A stretch of DNA of 64,000 nt, taken from the NCBI RefSeq assembly GCF_024505145.1, contig NZ_JANIAA010000002.1, forward strand, positions 482,205 to 546,204, in the 5' to 3' direction. The translations under genes and the position numbers were made by a program. Source of the DNA: Streptomyces rugosispiralis. GTDB taxonomy: Bacteria; Actinomycetota; Actinomycetes; Streptomycetales; Streptomycetaceae. Shown here piece after piece: positions 8,733 through 17,092 of this stretch; within the stretch, counting starts at the first letter, position 1; each line of letters opens with the position of its first letter. The notes under the pieces are model-generated. The model was given only the letters and a program-made list of their open reading frames with translations, searched no databases and was not told the origin of the DNA.

Positions 8733-9524
8733 CTAGCTCCGCACGCGGCGCTCGGGACCGGCGAGGAGGGCTTCGATGTGGTGCCGCGCCATGACATCCA
8801 CCTGCACGTCGAGATCCTCGCCGTACGTACGCAGGGCAAGCGTCAGGTGTTCCCGCATCCGCCGACAGGCCAGCTCGGCATCGCGCGCCTCGATGGCCTC
8901 GAGGATCTCCGGATGGTGCGGAACTCCGGGCTCGCCGATGGCGGGGTCGGAGTTCGACCGCAACATCATTTCGAACATCATCCCGCTGATGGACGAGAGC
9001 ATGATGCGCAACACGGGGTTGCCGCTCGCCGTCGCGATGGCGTCGTGGAAATCCAGGTCGGCCCTTGCCTTGGCGACGACGTCCGAAGAGGACGCCATCG
9101 CGGCATATGCGGCCCGCATCGCCGCGAGGTCGTCGTCCGTCGCCCGCGACGTCGCCAGCCGGACGGTCTCCACCTCCAGCGGCACCCGCGCCTCGATGAG
9201 CTGCCGCACGGTGGGACGCCCCGCCCGGTACAGCGCGTCGTACCCACGGGCCTGCCCCGACGTCTGCTCACGCACGAAGGAACCGCGGCCGGGCGCGACC
9301 TCGATCAGCTGCTGCGCCTCCAAGCGCTGCAACGCCTCCCGCACCACATTCCGGCTGGCTCCGAACTGGCCGGCCAGCTCACGCTCGGACGGCAGCTTGG
9401 CCCCGACCGCGATCGCACCCGAGCGGATGTCGTGCTCCAACTGACGCGCGATGCGCTCGGTGAGGAGACCAGTCTGGCCGGCGGATGGCACGCGGCCCGG
9501 CTGCGAGGACGGGACAGGTGGCAT
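8733..9524 (-). CDS. FadR-type GntR transcriptional regulator
   Basis: A 263-residue GntR-family regulator. The N-terminal winged helix reads [19 protein letters not shown] and [18 protein letters not shown]; the C-terminal FCD domain has the metal-ligand pattern DLDFHDA, HHPEI and REHL. FCD regulators usually repress sugar-acid or organic-acid catabolism and are released by a pathway intermediate. It lies just upstream of, and in the same direction as, the broken sugar ABC genes and the mannonate-dehydratase homologue, so it probably regulated that operon. The start at 9524 is the last ATG before the conserved region but lacks a strong Shine-Dalgarno sequence. Confidence 0.85.
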   Translation of the reverse strand: MPPVPSSQPGRVPSAGQTGLLTERIARQLEHDIRSGAIAVGAKLPSERELAGQFGASRNVVREALQRLEAQQLIEVAPGRGSFVREQTSGQARGYDALYRAGRPTVRQLIEARVPLEVETVRLATSRATDDDLAAMRAAYAAMASSSDVVAKARADLDFHDAIATASGNPVLRIMLSSISGMMFEMMLRSNSDPAIGEPGVPHHPEILEAIEARDAELACRRMREHLTLALRTYGEDLDVQVDVMARHHIEALLAGPERRVRS

Positions 9525-9775
9525 GATCAGCAGGATACAGGCGGTCCTGGGGGCCGCGTCGACCACTTGCCATCGAGCCCGCTCCGGCCCGCGAAAGCCG
9601 GGGCGGGGCACCTCCCCGCTGGACCGGGCACCGCGCCCGCTCCCCGGCCTGTCGGCGGCCATCAGCCCAGCAGGACGGAAGCCGAAACGCTTCGGTGCCG
9701 CGAGAGCGACTGCCGGACATCCCGGAAACCGCACCCGTGTCGCTTTCGCGGTCTCCCATACCTGCCCCGCTTCAT

Positions 9776-9903
9776 TTCCCGCCGTCGTCCTGGCCCACTC
9801 CACCACCGTGACGGCGTTCTTCGTCGCCGAAGCGGTTCTCGGAGCCGGCTACGGCGCTTACGTCGCCGTCGACACCGCCCTCGTGATCGATTCCGTCAAG
9901 TGA
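9776..9903 (+). pseudogene. major facilitator transporter fragment
   Basis: About 42 codons read AHSTTVTAFFVAEAVLGAGY then GAYVAVDTALVIDSVK, ending in TGA. This resembles one helix-loop-helix of a sugar-type MFS carrier (usual form FGxGxGAYxAVDxALVxDxxP). Nothing upstream or downstream continues it. It is a relic, assigned on a short match. Confidence 0.4.
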
Positions 9904-9953
9904 CGACCCGCCCCGTCGCTCACCGCGCCGAGCGCGATCGAAGGCCATATGAC

Positions 9954-10595
9954 CTACGGCAGCTCGACCTTGATGATGTCGCGCAACCGGGCCCGCAGGC
10001 GTTCCGGCATGTCGATGTCATGGGGGCTGAGCAGCCACTGGATCTGAAGACCGTCGATGAGTGCGAGGAGGTCCACCGACAGGCCCACCGGGTCCACATG
10101 AGGACGCAACAGCCCGCGATGTGCCAGGTCGTCGATGGCCGATTGCATCGCGCACCGCGCACGCTCGTAGCGGGCGACGAAGTACGGATGCGCCGGGTGG
10201 TCGGGAGCGCTCGCCTCGCTCGACAGCAGCGCGAACAGGCTCACGATGCCCGGATGGTCCTGGTTGTGGGCCACGAGCCGGAGCATGCTCGCGAAGTACT
10301 CCAGGCCGTCCCTCGTCGCCTCTCCCGTTCCGAAGAAGCGCTCGTCGTCACGACGCTCGCGCTGCTCCAGCACGGCTTCCAGGAGCGATTCCTTCGTCGG
10401 GAAGTGATGCAGAAGGCCCGCGCGGGACACTCCGCAGGCGGCGGCGAGTTGCAGCATGCTCGCGTTGCGGTAGCCGACCGTCCCGAACGCCGTGAAGGCG
10501 GCCTCGATGATCTGGGCGCGCCGGCGTTCGCCCTTGGGATAGTTGCGCGATGCCCCGGGGCCGTGCTGTCGCCTTGACGCTGCCACCTCGTTCAC
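9954..10595 (-). CDS. TetR-family regulator, divergent to the epimerase/oxidoreductase operon
   Basis: A 213-residue TetR protein starting at a GTG (10595). The helix-turn-helix is at about residues 25-70 (AQIIEAAFTAFGTVGYRNAS, LAAACGVSRAGLLHHFPTKESLL), and the C-terminal ligand domain contains YFVARYERARCAMQSAID and LIDGLQIQWLLSP. It is transcribed away from the four-gene operon that starts at 10714. A perfect palindrome, ACCGACA-CTAC-TGTCGGT, lies between the two at 10621-10638. The simplest reading is a local repressor of the sugar operon. Confidence 0.9.
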   Translation of the reverse strand: MNEVAASRRQHGPGASRNYPKGERRRAQIIEAAFTAFGTVGYRNASMLQLAAACGVSRAGLLHHFPTKESLLEAVLEQRERRDDERFFGTGEATRDGLEYFASMLRLVAHNQDHPGIVSLFALLSSEASAPDHPAHPYFVARYERARCAMQSAIDDLAHRGLLRPHVDPVGLSVDLLALIDGLQIQWLLSPHDIDMPERLRARLRDIIKVELP

Positions 10596-10620
10596 GCCGC
10601 CATGCTATCCAAACAAAGAA

Positions 10621-10638
10621 ACCGACACTACTGTCGGT
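10621..10638. promoter_or_regulatory. candidate TetR operator
   Basis: Perfect inverted repeat ACCGACA-CTAC-TGTCGGT with 7-base arms, 25 bases upstream of the TetR start and 75 bases upstream of the divergent operon. Size and position fit a TetR operator that would control both directions. Confidence 0.55.
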
Positions 10639-10713
10639 ATTGTTGTCGGGCCGCGCCGTCCGGAGCGTGAAATACCGGCCGGCGGAGGGCCGTTCACCAC
10701 TGGGAGGATCCCC

Positions 10714-11526
10714 ATGTCCACACCGCATCTGTCCGTGCAGCTCTACTCCGTCCGCGAGGCGCTGGAAAACGACCAGGAGGGCGCGCTCGCCCGCCTGGCC
10801 GGTCTGGGGCTGCGCGACGTGGAGGTGTTCAACTTCGTCCACCGGGCGCAAGAACTGTCGGAGGCACTCGGCCGCCACGGACTGTCCGCGCGTACCGGGC
10901 ACGCCAACTTCCTGTCGCCCGAACTCGCCCGGGAACACGGCGCTACCGTCCACAGCCTGGACGAGACGTTCGCCGCGGCCGAGCAGCTGGGCCTCGAGCT
11001 CGTGATCGACCCCTTCGTCCCCGCCGCCCGGTGGGGTGACGAGCAGGAGATCGCCCGGACGGCGGCCCTCCTGAACGAGGCGGCCGGCGTCGCCGCGAAC
11101 CATGGTCTTCGCGTGGGGTACCACAACCACTCGCAGGAATTCGTCCACACCATCAACGGAACGAACGCCTTCGACCTCTTCGTCAGCCGGCTGAACCCTG
11201 ATGTCTGCCTCGAGATCGACATCTACTGGGCCGCGGCAGGTGGCGGGGACGTCGTGGCCCTTCTGCGGCGCCTCGGCCCGCGCGTGCAGGCCCTGCACGT
11301 CAAGGACGGCCCCATCATCGACGACCCGTTCTCGTCCGGTGTTCCGTTCGACCCGGCTCGGACGGGTCAGGTCGCGCCGGGTCAGGGCGAGGTGCCACTG
11401 GACGCGGCGCTCGCCGCGGCTCCCGACGCGAAGTTCGCCATCATCGAGTTCGACCACTACGACGGGGACATCTTCGAGGGCATCGGCGCGGCCGTCAGTT
11501 ACCTGAACCAGAAGGGCATCCGTTGA
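10714..11526 (+). CDS. sugar phosphate isomerase/epimerase-like TIM-barrel protein
   Basis: A 270-residue AP-endonuclease-2-type TIM barrel. Typical strand motifs are SVQLYSVREAL at the N-terminus, HNHSQEF (about 141), CLEIDIYWA (about 168), ALHVKDG (about 195) and FAIIEFDHYDGD near the end, providing the Glu/His/Asp metal ligands of this fold. Relatives are inosose, hydroxypyruvate or 3-keto-sugar isomerases and the metal-dependent subunits of C-glycoside deglycosidases. The start follows GGGAGGAT. It is the first gene of a four-gene operon; its stop overlaps the next start (TTGA). Exact substrate unknown. Confidence 0.85.
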   Translation: MSTPHLSVQLYSVREALENDQEGALARLAGLGLRDVEVFNFVHRAQELSEALGRHGLSARTGHANFLSPELAREHGATVHSLDETFAAAEQLGLELVIDPFVPAARWGDEQEIARTAALLNEAAGVAANHGLRVGYHNHSQEFVHTINGTNAFDLFVSRLNPDVCLEIDIYWAAAGGGDVVALLRRLGPRVQALHVKDGPIIDDPFSSGVPFDPARTGQVAPGQGEVPLDAALAAAPDAKFAIIEFDHYDGDIFEGIGAAVSYLNQKGIR

Positions 11527-12653
11527 TAGGCGCCACGGGACCGGTCGGCATCGGCTTCATCGGCGCCGGCATGATCAGCAACCAATACCTCGACAACCTC
11601 ACCACGTTCCCCGACATCAACGTCGTCATCCTCGGCGACCTCGACACCGGCCGGGCCGCGGAGCAGGCGCGGAAGTACGGGATAGCGGGATCAGGATCCA
11701 CCGCGGATGTGCTCGCCCATCCGGACGTCGAGATCGTGCTGAACCTGACCATTCCCGCCGTCCACGCGGAGATCAGCGCGGCGGCGGTGGCCGAGGGCAA
11801 GCACGTGTGGTCCGAGAAGCCGATCGCCATCGATCGGCTCAGCGCCCGAACCCTCCTGGACCGGGCCGCCGATGCCGGGGTGCGGGTCGGGGTCGCTCCG
11901 GACACGGTGCTCGGCCCGGGCGTGCAGACCGCCCGCCGCGCGATCGCCCGCGGCGACATCGGCGTACCGCTGTCCGCGCAGACCGTCATGCAGTACGCCG
12001 GGCCCGACATCTTCCACCCCGACCCGGAGTTCCTGTTTGCCCAGGGAGCCGGACCGGTGTACGACATGGGGCCCTACTACATCACCGCCCTGGTCAACCT
12101 CTTCGGCCCGGTCGCCCGCGTCTCGGCCGTGGGCTCGACCGGACGGGCGACCCGCACCATCAAGACGGGCGACCGGTCCGGTAGCGAGTTCCCCGTCAGC
12201 GTCCCCACCCACGTCGCGGCGCTCGCGCGGTTCCACAGCGGGGCCGTGAGCCAGAGCGTGTTCAGCTTCGACTCGCCTCTCACCCGCACCGGCATCGTCG
12301 AGATCACCGGAACCGAGGGCACGCTCGTGGTGCCCGACCCCAATATGTTCGCCGGCGATGTCAAGATCACGCGCAGCCGTCCGTTCGCCGACCACCGCCG
12401 CGAGCCGGAATGGGAAATCGTGGAGCCGGTCGGCATAGCGGCCGGCCGGGGGCTCGGCGTCCTCGACATGGCGCGGGCCATCCGCGGCGGGCGGCCCCAC
12501 ATCGCCACCGGCGAGCTGGGTTACCACGTGCTGGACACCCTCATCTCCATCGACGAGTCGGTCGCCTCCGGCGAGACGGTCAACGTCGACAGCAGCACCG
12601 ACGAGACACCTCTCGTGCCCGAGGACCGAGACCCCTACGGAGCAACTCTGTGA
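11523..12653 (+). CDS. Gfo/Idh/MocA-family oxidoreductase (first of two)
   Basis: A 376-residue NAD(P)-dependent sugar oxidoreductase starting at TTG inside the previous stop. N-terminal Rossmann motif GIGFIGAGMISNQYL, the catalytic EKP at about residue 99 (WSEKPIA), and the C-terminal substrate domain with YDMGPYYITALVNLFGP. The family oxidises or reduces a sugar or inositol carbon. Coupled to the flanking genes by 4-base overlaps, so it should act with the two TIM-barrel proteins, for example making a 3-keto sugar that they isomerise or eliminate. Confidence 0.9.
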   Translation: MIGATGPVGIGFIGAGMISNQYLDNLTTFPDINVVILGDLDTGRAAEQARKYGIAGSGSTADVLAHPDVEIVLNLTIPAVHAEISAAAVAEGKHVWSEKPIAIDRLSARTLLDRAADAGVRVGVAPDTVLGPGVQTARRAIARGDIGVPLSAQTVMQYAGPDIFHPDPEFLFAQGAGPVYDMGPYYITALVNLFGPVARVSAVGSTGRATRTIKTGDRSGSEFPVSVPTHVAALARFHSGAVSQSVFSFDSPLTRTGIVEITGTEGTLVVPDPNMFAGDVKITRSRPFADHRREPEWEIVEPVGIAAGRGLGVLDMARAIRGGRPHIATGELGYHVLDTLISIDESVASGETVNVDSSTDETPLVPEDRDPYGATL

Positions 12654-13765
12654 CCAGGCCCCTTCGCGCCGGATTCATCGGAGGCGGCTTCATGGCCGCC
12701 GTGCACACCCGGGCCAGCCGGGCCGCCCGCGCACAGCTCGTCGCGCTGGCAAGCTCCGCCCCCGAGCGGGGCAAGCAGGCCGCGCACGATTTCGAAGTCG
12801 AGCGCGCCGAACCGGACGCACACGCCCTGGCGGCCTGCTCCGACCTCGACGTCGTCCACGTGTGCAGCCCCAACCGGTACCACGCGGAACACGCGCTGGC
12901 CGCACTGGCGGGCGGCGCGCACGTCATCTGCGAAAAGCCCCTGGCGACCACGGTCGCGGACGCACGGCGCCTGGTCGAGGCCGCAGATCAGGCAGGCCGG
13001 GTGGGCGCGGTCCCGTTCGTGTACCGATACCACCCCATGGCCCGCCAGGCGCGAGCCATGGTTGCCCGCGGGCAGCTCGGTACCGTACTCACCCTGGACG
13101 CTTCCTACCTCCAGGACTGGTTGCTCGAGGACAGCGACGACAACTGGCGTGCGGACTCCGGGACCGGAGGCGCTTCCCGCGCGTTCGCCGACATCGGGTC
13201 CCATCTGTGCGATCTCATCGAGTTCGTCACCGGCGATCGTATCCATCGCCTTGCCGCACGCACCCGGACCGTGTTCGCCCGTCGCGGCGGCAAGCCGGTG
13301 AAGAACGAGGACATCGCCGCTCTCGTCGTCGAGCTGAGCAGTGGTGCGCTCGGCACTCTGCTGATCAGCCAGTTGGCACCCGGACGTAAGAACAGCCTCA
13401 CCCTGGAACTCCACGGTACGCGGGAGAGCGTGCGGTTCGAGCAGGAGCGTCCCGAGGAACTGTGGGTCGGCCGCCGCGACGGCTCTCAGATGCTGCTGCG
13501 CGACCCCGGCAGCGCCGCCCCCGACTCCGCACGCCTGTCGGTGCTTCCCGCCGGACACGCCCTCGGCTATCAGGACGCCTTCTCGGCGTTCGCCACCGAT
13601 GTCTACAGCGCCATTCGCGGTGAACAGCCCGAAGGCATGCCCACGTTCGCGGACGGACTGCGCGCCGTGCAGCTCACCGAAGCGGTGCTCACCTCGGCGA
13701 AAGACGGTGCATGGATCGGTACCACCCCGGCGCAGGATTCCGGAAGCCACGCGAGTAAGGACTGA
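12650..13765 (+). CDS. Gfo/Idh/MocA-family oxidoreductase (second of two)
   Basis: A 371-residue protein from the GTG at 12650, which overlaps the previous stop as GTGA. Rossmann motif RAGFIGGGFMAAVH, catalytic EKP in HVICEKPLAT (about 95), and a C-terminal domain with RAFADIGSHLCDLIEF, the Asp-x-x-x-His typical of the family. It is a distinct subfamily from its neighbour, lacking the MGPYY motif, so the two probably work at different oxidation steps instead of being a recent duplication. Confidence 0.9.
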   Translation: MTRPLRAGFIGGGFMAAVHTRASRAARAQLVALASSAPERGKQAAHDFEVERAEPDAHALAACSDLDVVHVCSPNRYHAEHALAALAGGAHVICEKPLATTVADARRLVEAADQAGRVGAVPFVYRYHPMARQARAMVARGQLGTVLTLDASYLQDWLLEDSDDNWRADSGTGGASRAFADIGSHLCDLIEFVTGDRIHRLAARTRTVFARRGGKPVKNEDIAALVVELSSGALGTLLISQLAPGRKNSLTLELHGTRESVRFEQERPEELWVGRRDGSQMLLRDPGSAAPDSARLSVLPAGHALGYQDAFSAFATDVYSAIRGEQPEGMPTFADGLRAVQLTEAVLTSAKDGAWIGTTPAQDSGSHASKD

Positions 13766-13768
13766 ACC

Positions 13769-14782
13769 ATGAGCGCAGCCACACACCCCGTCACCCTGTT
13801 CACCGGCCAGTGGGCCGACCTCCCGTTCGAGGAAGTGGCCCGGCTCGCCGCGCAGTGGGGCTATGACGGCCTGGAGATCGCCGCCTCCGGAGACCACCTC
13901 GACCTCCGGCGCGCCGATGAGGACGACGCCTATGCCGCCTCCCGTCTGGAGATCCTCGAACGCCACGGCCTGAAGGTCTACGCGATCTCCAACCACCTGG
14001 CGGGCCAGGCCGTCTGTGACGCGCCCATCGACTTCCGCCACCAGGCAATCGTCAGGCCCTACGTATGGGGGGACGGCGACGCGGAAGGTGTACGTCAGCG
14101 CGCTGCGGAGGACATGAAACGGGCGGCCCGGGTGGCCCGCAAGCTCGGTGTCGACACCGTTGTGGGGTTCACCGGTTCGTCCATCTGGCCCTATGTCGCG
14201 ATGTTCCCGCCCGTTCCGGCCTCCGTCATCGACGCCGGATACGAGGACTTCGCCCACCGGTGGAACCCCATCCTGGATGTGTTCGACGCCGAGGGGGTGC
14301 GGTTCGCGCACGAAGTGCACCCCGGGGAGATCGCCTACGACTACTGGACCAGCGTGCGCACGCTGGAAGCCGTGAACCACAGGGCGGCCTTCGGGTTCAA
14401 CTGGGACCCCAGTCATATGATGTGGCAGAACATCGATCCGGTCGGCTTCATCACCGACTTCAAGGACCGCATCTACCACGTCGACTGCAAGGACACCCGC
14501 CTGCGTCCGCGCAACGGCCGGGCCGGCATCCTCGGTTCCCACCAGGCGTGGGGAGACCCGCGCCGAGGCTGGGACTTCGTCTCCACCGGACACGGCGACG
14601 TCCCCTGGGAGGACTCCTTCCGGGCCCTGGAAGCCATCGGCTACAGCGGTCCCATCTCCATCGAGTGGGAGGACGCCGGCATGGACCGGCTGCACGGCGC
14701 CGCGGAGGCGGTCACCTTCGTACGCTCCCTCCTGTGGCCGCGGCCCGCGGCATCCTTCGACGCCGCCTTCTCGAATCAGTGA
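13769..14782 (+). CDS. sugar phosphate isomerase/epimerase-like TIM-barrel protein (IolE-like)
   Basis: A 337-residue TIM barrel, longer than the first one. Motifs: [92 protein letters not shown] and [11 protein letters not shown], supplying Glu/Asp/His metal ligands. The long WPY/MFPP insertion is typical of the subfamily often found beside Gfo/Idh/MocA enzymes. It is the last gene of the operon, three bases after the previous stop. Confidence 0.88.
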   Translation: MSAATHPVTLFTGQWADLPFEEVARLAAQWGYDGLEIAASGDHLDLRRADEDDAYAASRLEILERHGLKVYAISNHLAGQAVCDAPIDFRHQAIVRPYVWGDGDAEGVRQRAAEDMKRAARVARKLGVDTVVGFTGSSIWPYVAMFPPVPASVIDAGYEDFAHRWNPILDVFDAEGVRFAHEVHPGEIAYDYWTSVRTLEAVNHRAAFGFNWDPSHMMWQNIDPVGFITDFKDRIYHVDCKDTRLRPRNGRAGILGSHQAWGDPRRGWDFVSTGHGDVPWEDSFRALEAIGYSGPISIEWEDAGMDRLHGAAEAVTFVRSLLWPRPAASFDAAFSNQ

Positions 14783-15393
14783 TCGGACTGACGACTGGCA
14801 GGAGCCTCGACGCAACAGCGGGGCGTTAAACGGGGCGTTAGCGGCACATTGCACAACGCGCTGCGGGGCCGTGCCCTGTTCGGGCACGGCCTCGTGTGGC
14901 ACGCCCACCTCATGGGATCGGCAGTCGGCTGTCGATGTCGGCGAGCCGCGGCTCCTCGACCGTGCCGACGTCGACGGGGCGCGACAGCCGCCGCAGCACG
15001 GCTGTCCAGTACTCGGGCGCGGACTGCCGCGCGGCGTCGTAGGGCGGGGCGGCAGGCCCAGTAGGCCTCGGCGAAGGCGTCCGCGGGTGCGTCGCACCGC
15101 GCGGCCATGGGGCCGGTGGGAGCGCCGGCTCGTCGGAGGCGCTGGCCAGGTGCCGTAGTGAGGAGGCGATGTGGGCGGGGGCCGCGGGCTCGGCCAGGAG
15201 CCCGCCGGCCACCTCGCCCGCGGCTGCCCTGTCGCCATGGAGTTCGGCGGGATGCCGCTGTTCCGGGCTGGTGGGATGGGTCGGCCGGTCTGGGGGCCGG
15301 GTCTTCTGCACGACGGAATTTCATGGGCAGTGGCACGGGTCACAGGAAGCCTTGTGGGATATCTCCGATCAAGCCTACTGACGGGAGAGGCCA
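14783..15393. other. intergenic region with degenerate hypothetical ORF
   Basis: No intact gene is convincing. On the minus strand between about 15311 and 14910 two overlapping frames share a plausible protein: EPAAPAHIASSLRHLASASDEP in one, DAPADAFAEAYWACRPALRRR in another, then EYWTAVLRRLSRPVDVGTVE, suggesting one frameshifted small protein. I do not recognise the family. Confidence 0.25.
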
Positions 15394-15410
15394 TGACACC
15401 TTTTGTGTCA
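15394..15410. promoter_or_regulatory. 17-bp palindrome upstream of the dehydrogenase/hydantoinase operon
   Basis: Perfect inverted repeat TGACAC-CTTTT-GTGTCA, 150 bases upstream of the first gene of the operon. Symmetry and size suit a GntR, LacI or IclR-type operator. No regulator gene lies beside it. Confidence 0.4.
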
Positions 15411-15559
15411 ACCCGTGGCTGCCGGGCCGGTTACCGAGCGTCTTGTCCCTTCTTGTTGTCGGGAGGGTGGGGCGGTTTGCACGATGGCATGACTCGTGCT
15501 GGCCAGGAGCGCTTTGCCGGTGTGATCGCGGTCAGGTGTGAAGGCGCGGGGGAGCAGGT

Positions 15560-17044
15560 ATGACCAAGTCTGAGGTGTTGCCGCCCTCCGTGGCGCGCAT
15601 GCTTGATCGTGACTGGCGGTTGCTGATCGCCGGCGAGCGGCGCACCGCCCGGAACGGGCGGACCTTCCAGCGGGTCAGCCCGGTGACCGAGACGGTGATT
15701 GCCGAAGTGCCGGATGCCGACGCGGCCGACGTGGACGACGCCGTCTCGGCGGCGTACACGGCCCGCTCGCGGTGGCGGGACACCACCGCCGTGGAGCGGG
15801 CGGCGCTGGTGCGCCGGCTGGCCGACCTGGTCGAGCAGCATGGCGAGGAACTGGCGCTGCTGGACACCATCGACGCCGGCGCGCCGATCGCTGCCTCCCG
15901 GATGGACGTGGCGGTGGCGGTCGCCCAGCTGCGGCTGTTCGCCGGGCTTGCGCTGGAGCTCAAAGGCGACTCGATACCGGCCAGCAACGCGCTGCACGTC
16001 ACCGTGCGGGAGCCGGTGGGCGTGGTGGCGCGGATCGTGCCGTTCAACCACCCGCTGATGTTCGCCTGCAAGGTCGGCGCGCCGCTGATCGCCGGTAATC
16101 CCACGATCCTCAAGCCACCGGAGACGGCGCCGCTGTCGGCACTGCGGCTGGCGGAGCTGGCCGCCGAAGTCTTCCCTCCGGGCGTGCTGTCGGTGGTGGT
16201 GGGCAATGGCCCGGTGGTGCCCGACACACTGGTGCGCCATCCCCGGGTGCGGCGCATCGGGTTCATCGGCTCCGGGCCGACCGGGCGGGCGATTCAGCAG
16301 GCGGCAGCCGAGAGCGGGATCAAGGACGTGACGCTGGAGCTCGGTGGTAAGAACGCCATGGTCGTCTTCGCCGACGCCGACCTGGAGGCCGCCGCCGAGG
16401 GAGCGGTCTTCGGCATGAACTTCGGCTCCTCCGGGCAGTCCTGCGGCTCCAATTCCCGGCTGCTGGTGCAGCGCGAGGTGCACGACGAGGTCGTCGCACG
16501 CGTCGTGGAACTCATTGAGGCGCGCCGGATCGGCAACCCGCTGGCCGAATGGTCCGAGCAGGGCACGGTGATCAACCGGGCACAGTACGAGAAGTCGCTG
16601 CGCTATATCGAGATCGCGGTGAGCGAGGGCGCCAAGGTCGTCACCGGCGGCGGCCGTCCGAGCGGGCCGGAGTTCGAGCGCGGACTGTATGTGGCCCCGA
16701 CTGTCCTCACGGACGTCACCCCGGACGCGCGCATCGCGCGCGAGGAGGTCTTCGGCCCGGTGCTCGCGGTCATCCCGTTCGACACCGAGGACGAGGCGAT
16801 CGAGATCGCCAACGGCGTCGAGTACGGGCTGACCGCGAGTGTGTGGACCCGTGACCTGGACCGGGGGCATCGTGTCGTCCGGGAGTTCGAAGCCGGTCAC
16901 ACCTGGATCAACGGTTCCTCACTGCACTTCCCGAACGTTCCGTTCGGAGGCGTCAAGGGCTCCGGCATCGGCCGTGAGGAAAGCCTCGAAGAACTGGTGG
17001 GCTACACCGACCTCAAAGCGATCAACGTGATGTTCCGGCGTTGA
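15560..17044 (+). CDS. NAD(P)-dependent aldehyde dehydrogenase
   Basis: A 494-residue aldehyde dehydrogenase. The catalytic Glu is in LELGGKNAMV (about residue 260), the nucleophilic Cys in GSSGQSCGSNSRLL (about 294), and the cofactor segment in VPFNHPLMFACKVGAPLIAG. C-terminal EEVFGPVLAVIPF and VPFGGVKGSGIGRE are standard. The ATG follows GGGGGAGCAGGT. It is the first gene of the operon with the hydantoinase/carboxylase subunits 48 bases downstream. It probably oxidises the aldehyde made before or after the ATP-dependent step. Substrate cannot be read from sequence. Confidence 0.9.
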   Translation: MTKSEVLPPSVARMLDRDWRLLIAGERRTARNGRTFQRVSPVTETVIAEVPDADAADVDDAVSAAYTARSRWRDTTAVERAALVRRLADLVEQHGEELALLDTIDAGAPIAASRMDVAVAVAQLRLFAGLALELKGDSIPASNALHVTVREPVGVVARIVPFNHPLMFACKVGAPLIAGNPTILKPPETAPLSALRLAELAAEVFPPGVLSVVVGNGPVVPDTLVRHPRVRRIGFIGSGPTGRAIQQAAAESGIKDVTLELGGKNAMVVFADADLEAAAEGAVFGMNFGSSGQSCGSNSRLLVQREVHDEVVARVVELIEARRIGNPLAEWSEQGTVINRAQYEKSLRYIEIAVSEGAKVVTGGGRPSGPEFERGLYVAPTVLTDVTPDARIAREEVFGPVLAVIPFDTEDEAIEIANGVEYGLTASVWTRDLDRGHRVVREFEAGHTWINGSSLHFPNVPFGGVKGSGIGREESLEELVGYTDLKAINVMFRR

Positions 17045-17092
17045 TCCGAGTCCCGCAGACAATCACCGCCACTTTGACCAACGGAGGTTGCC

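Noticed and set aside
12635..15394. 919-codon minus-strand ORF across the epimerase operon
   Set aside because: Antisense to two well-supported enzymes and an intergenic region; no recognisable domain.
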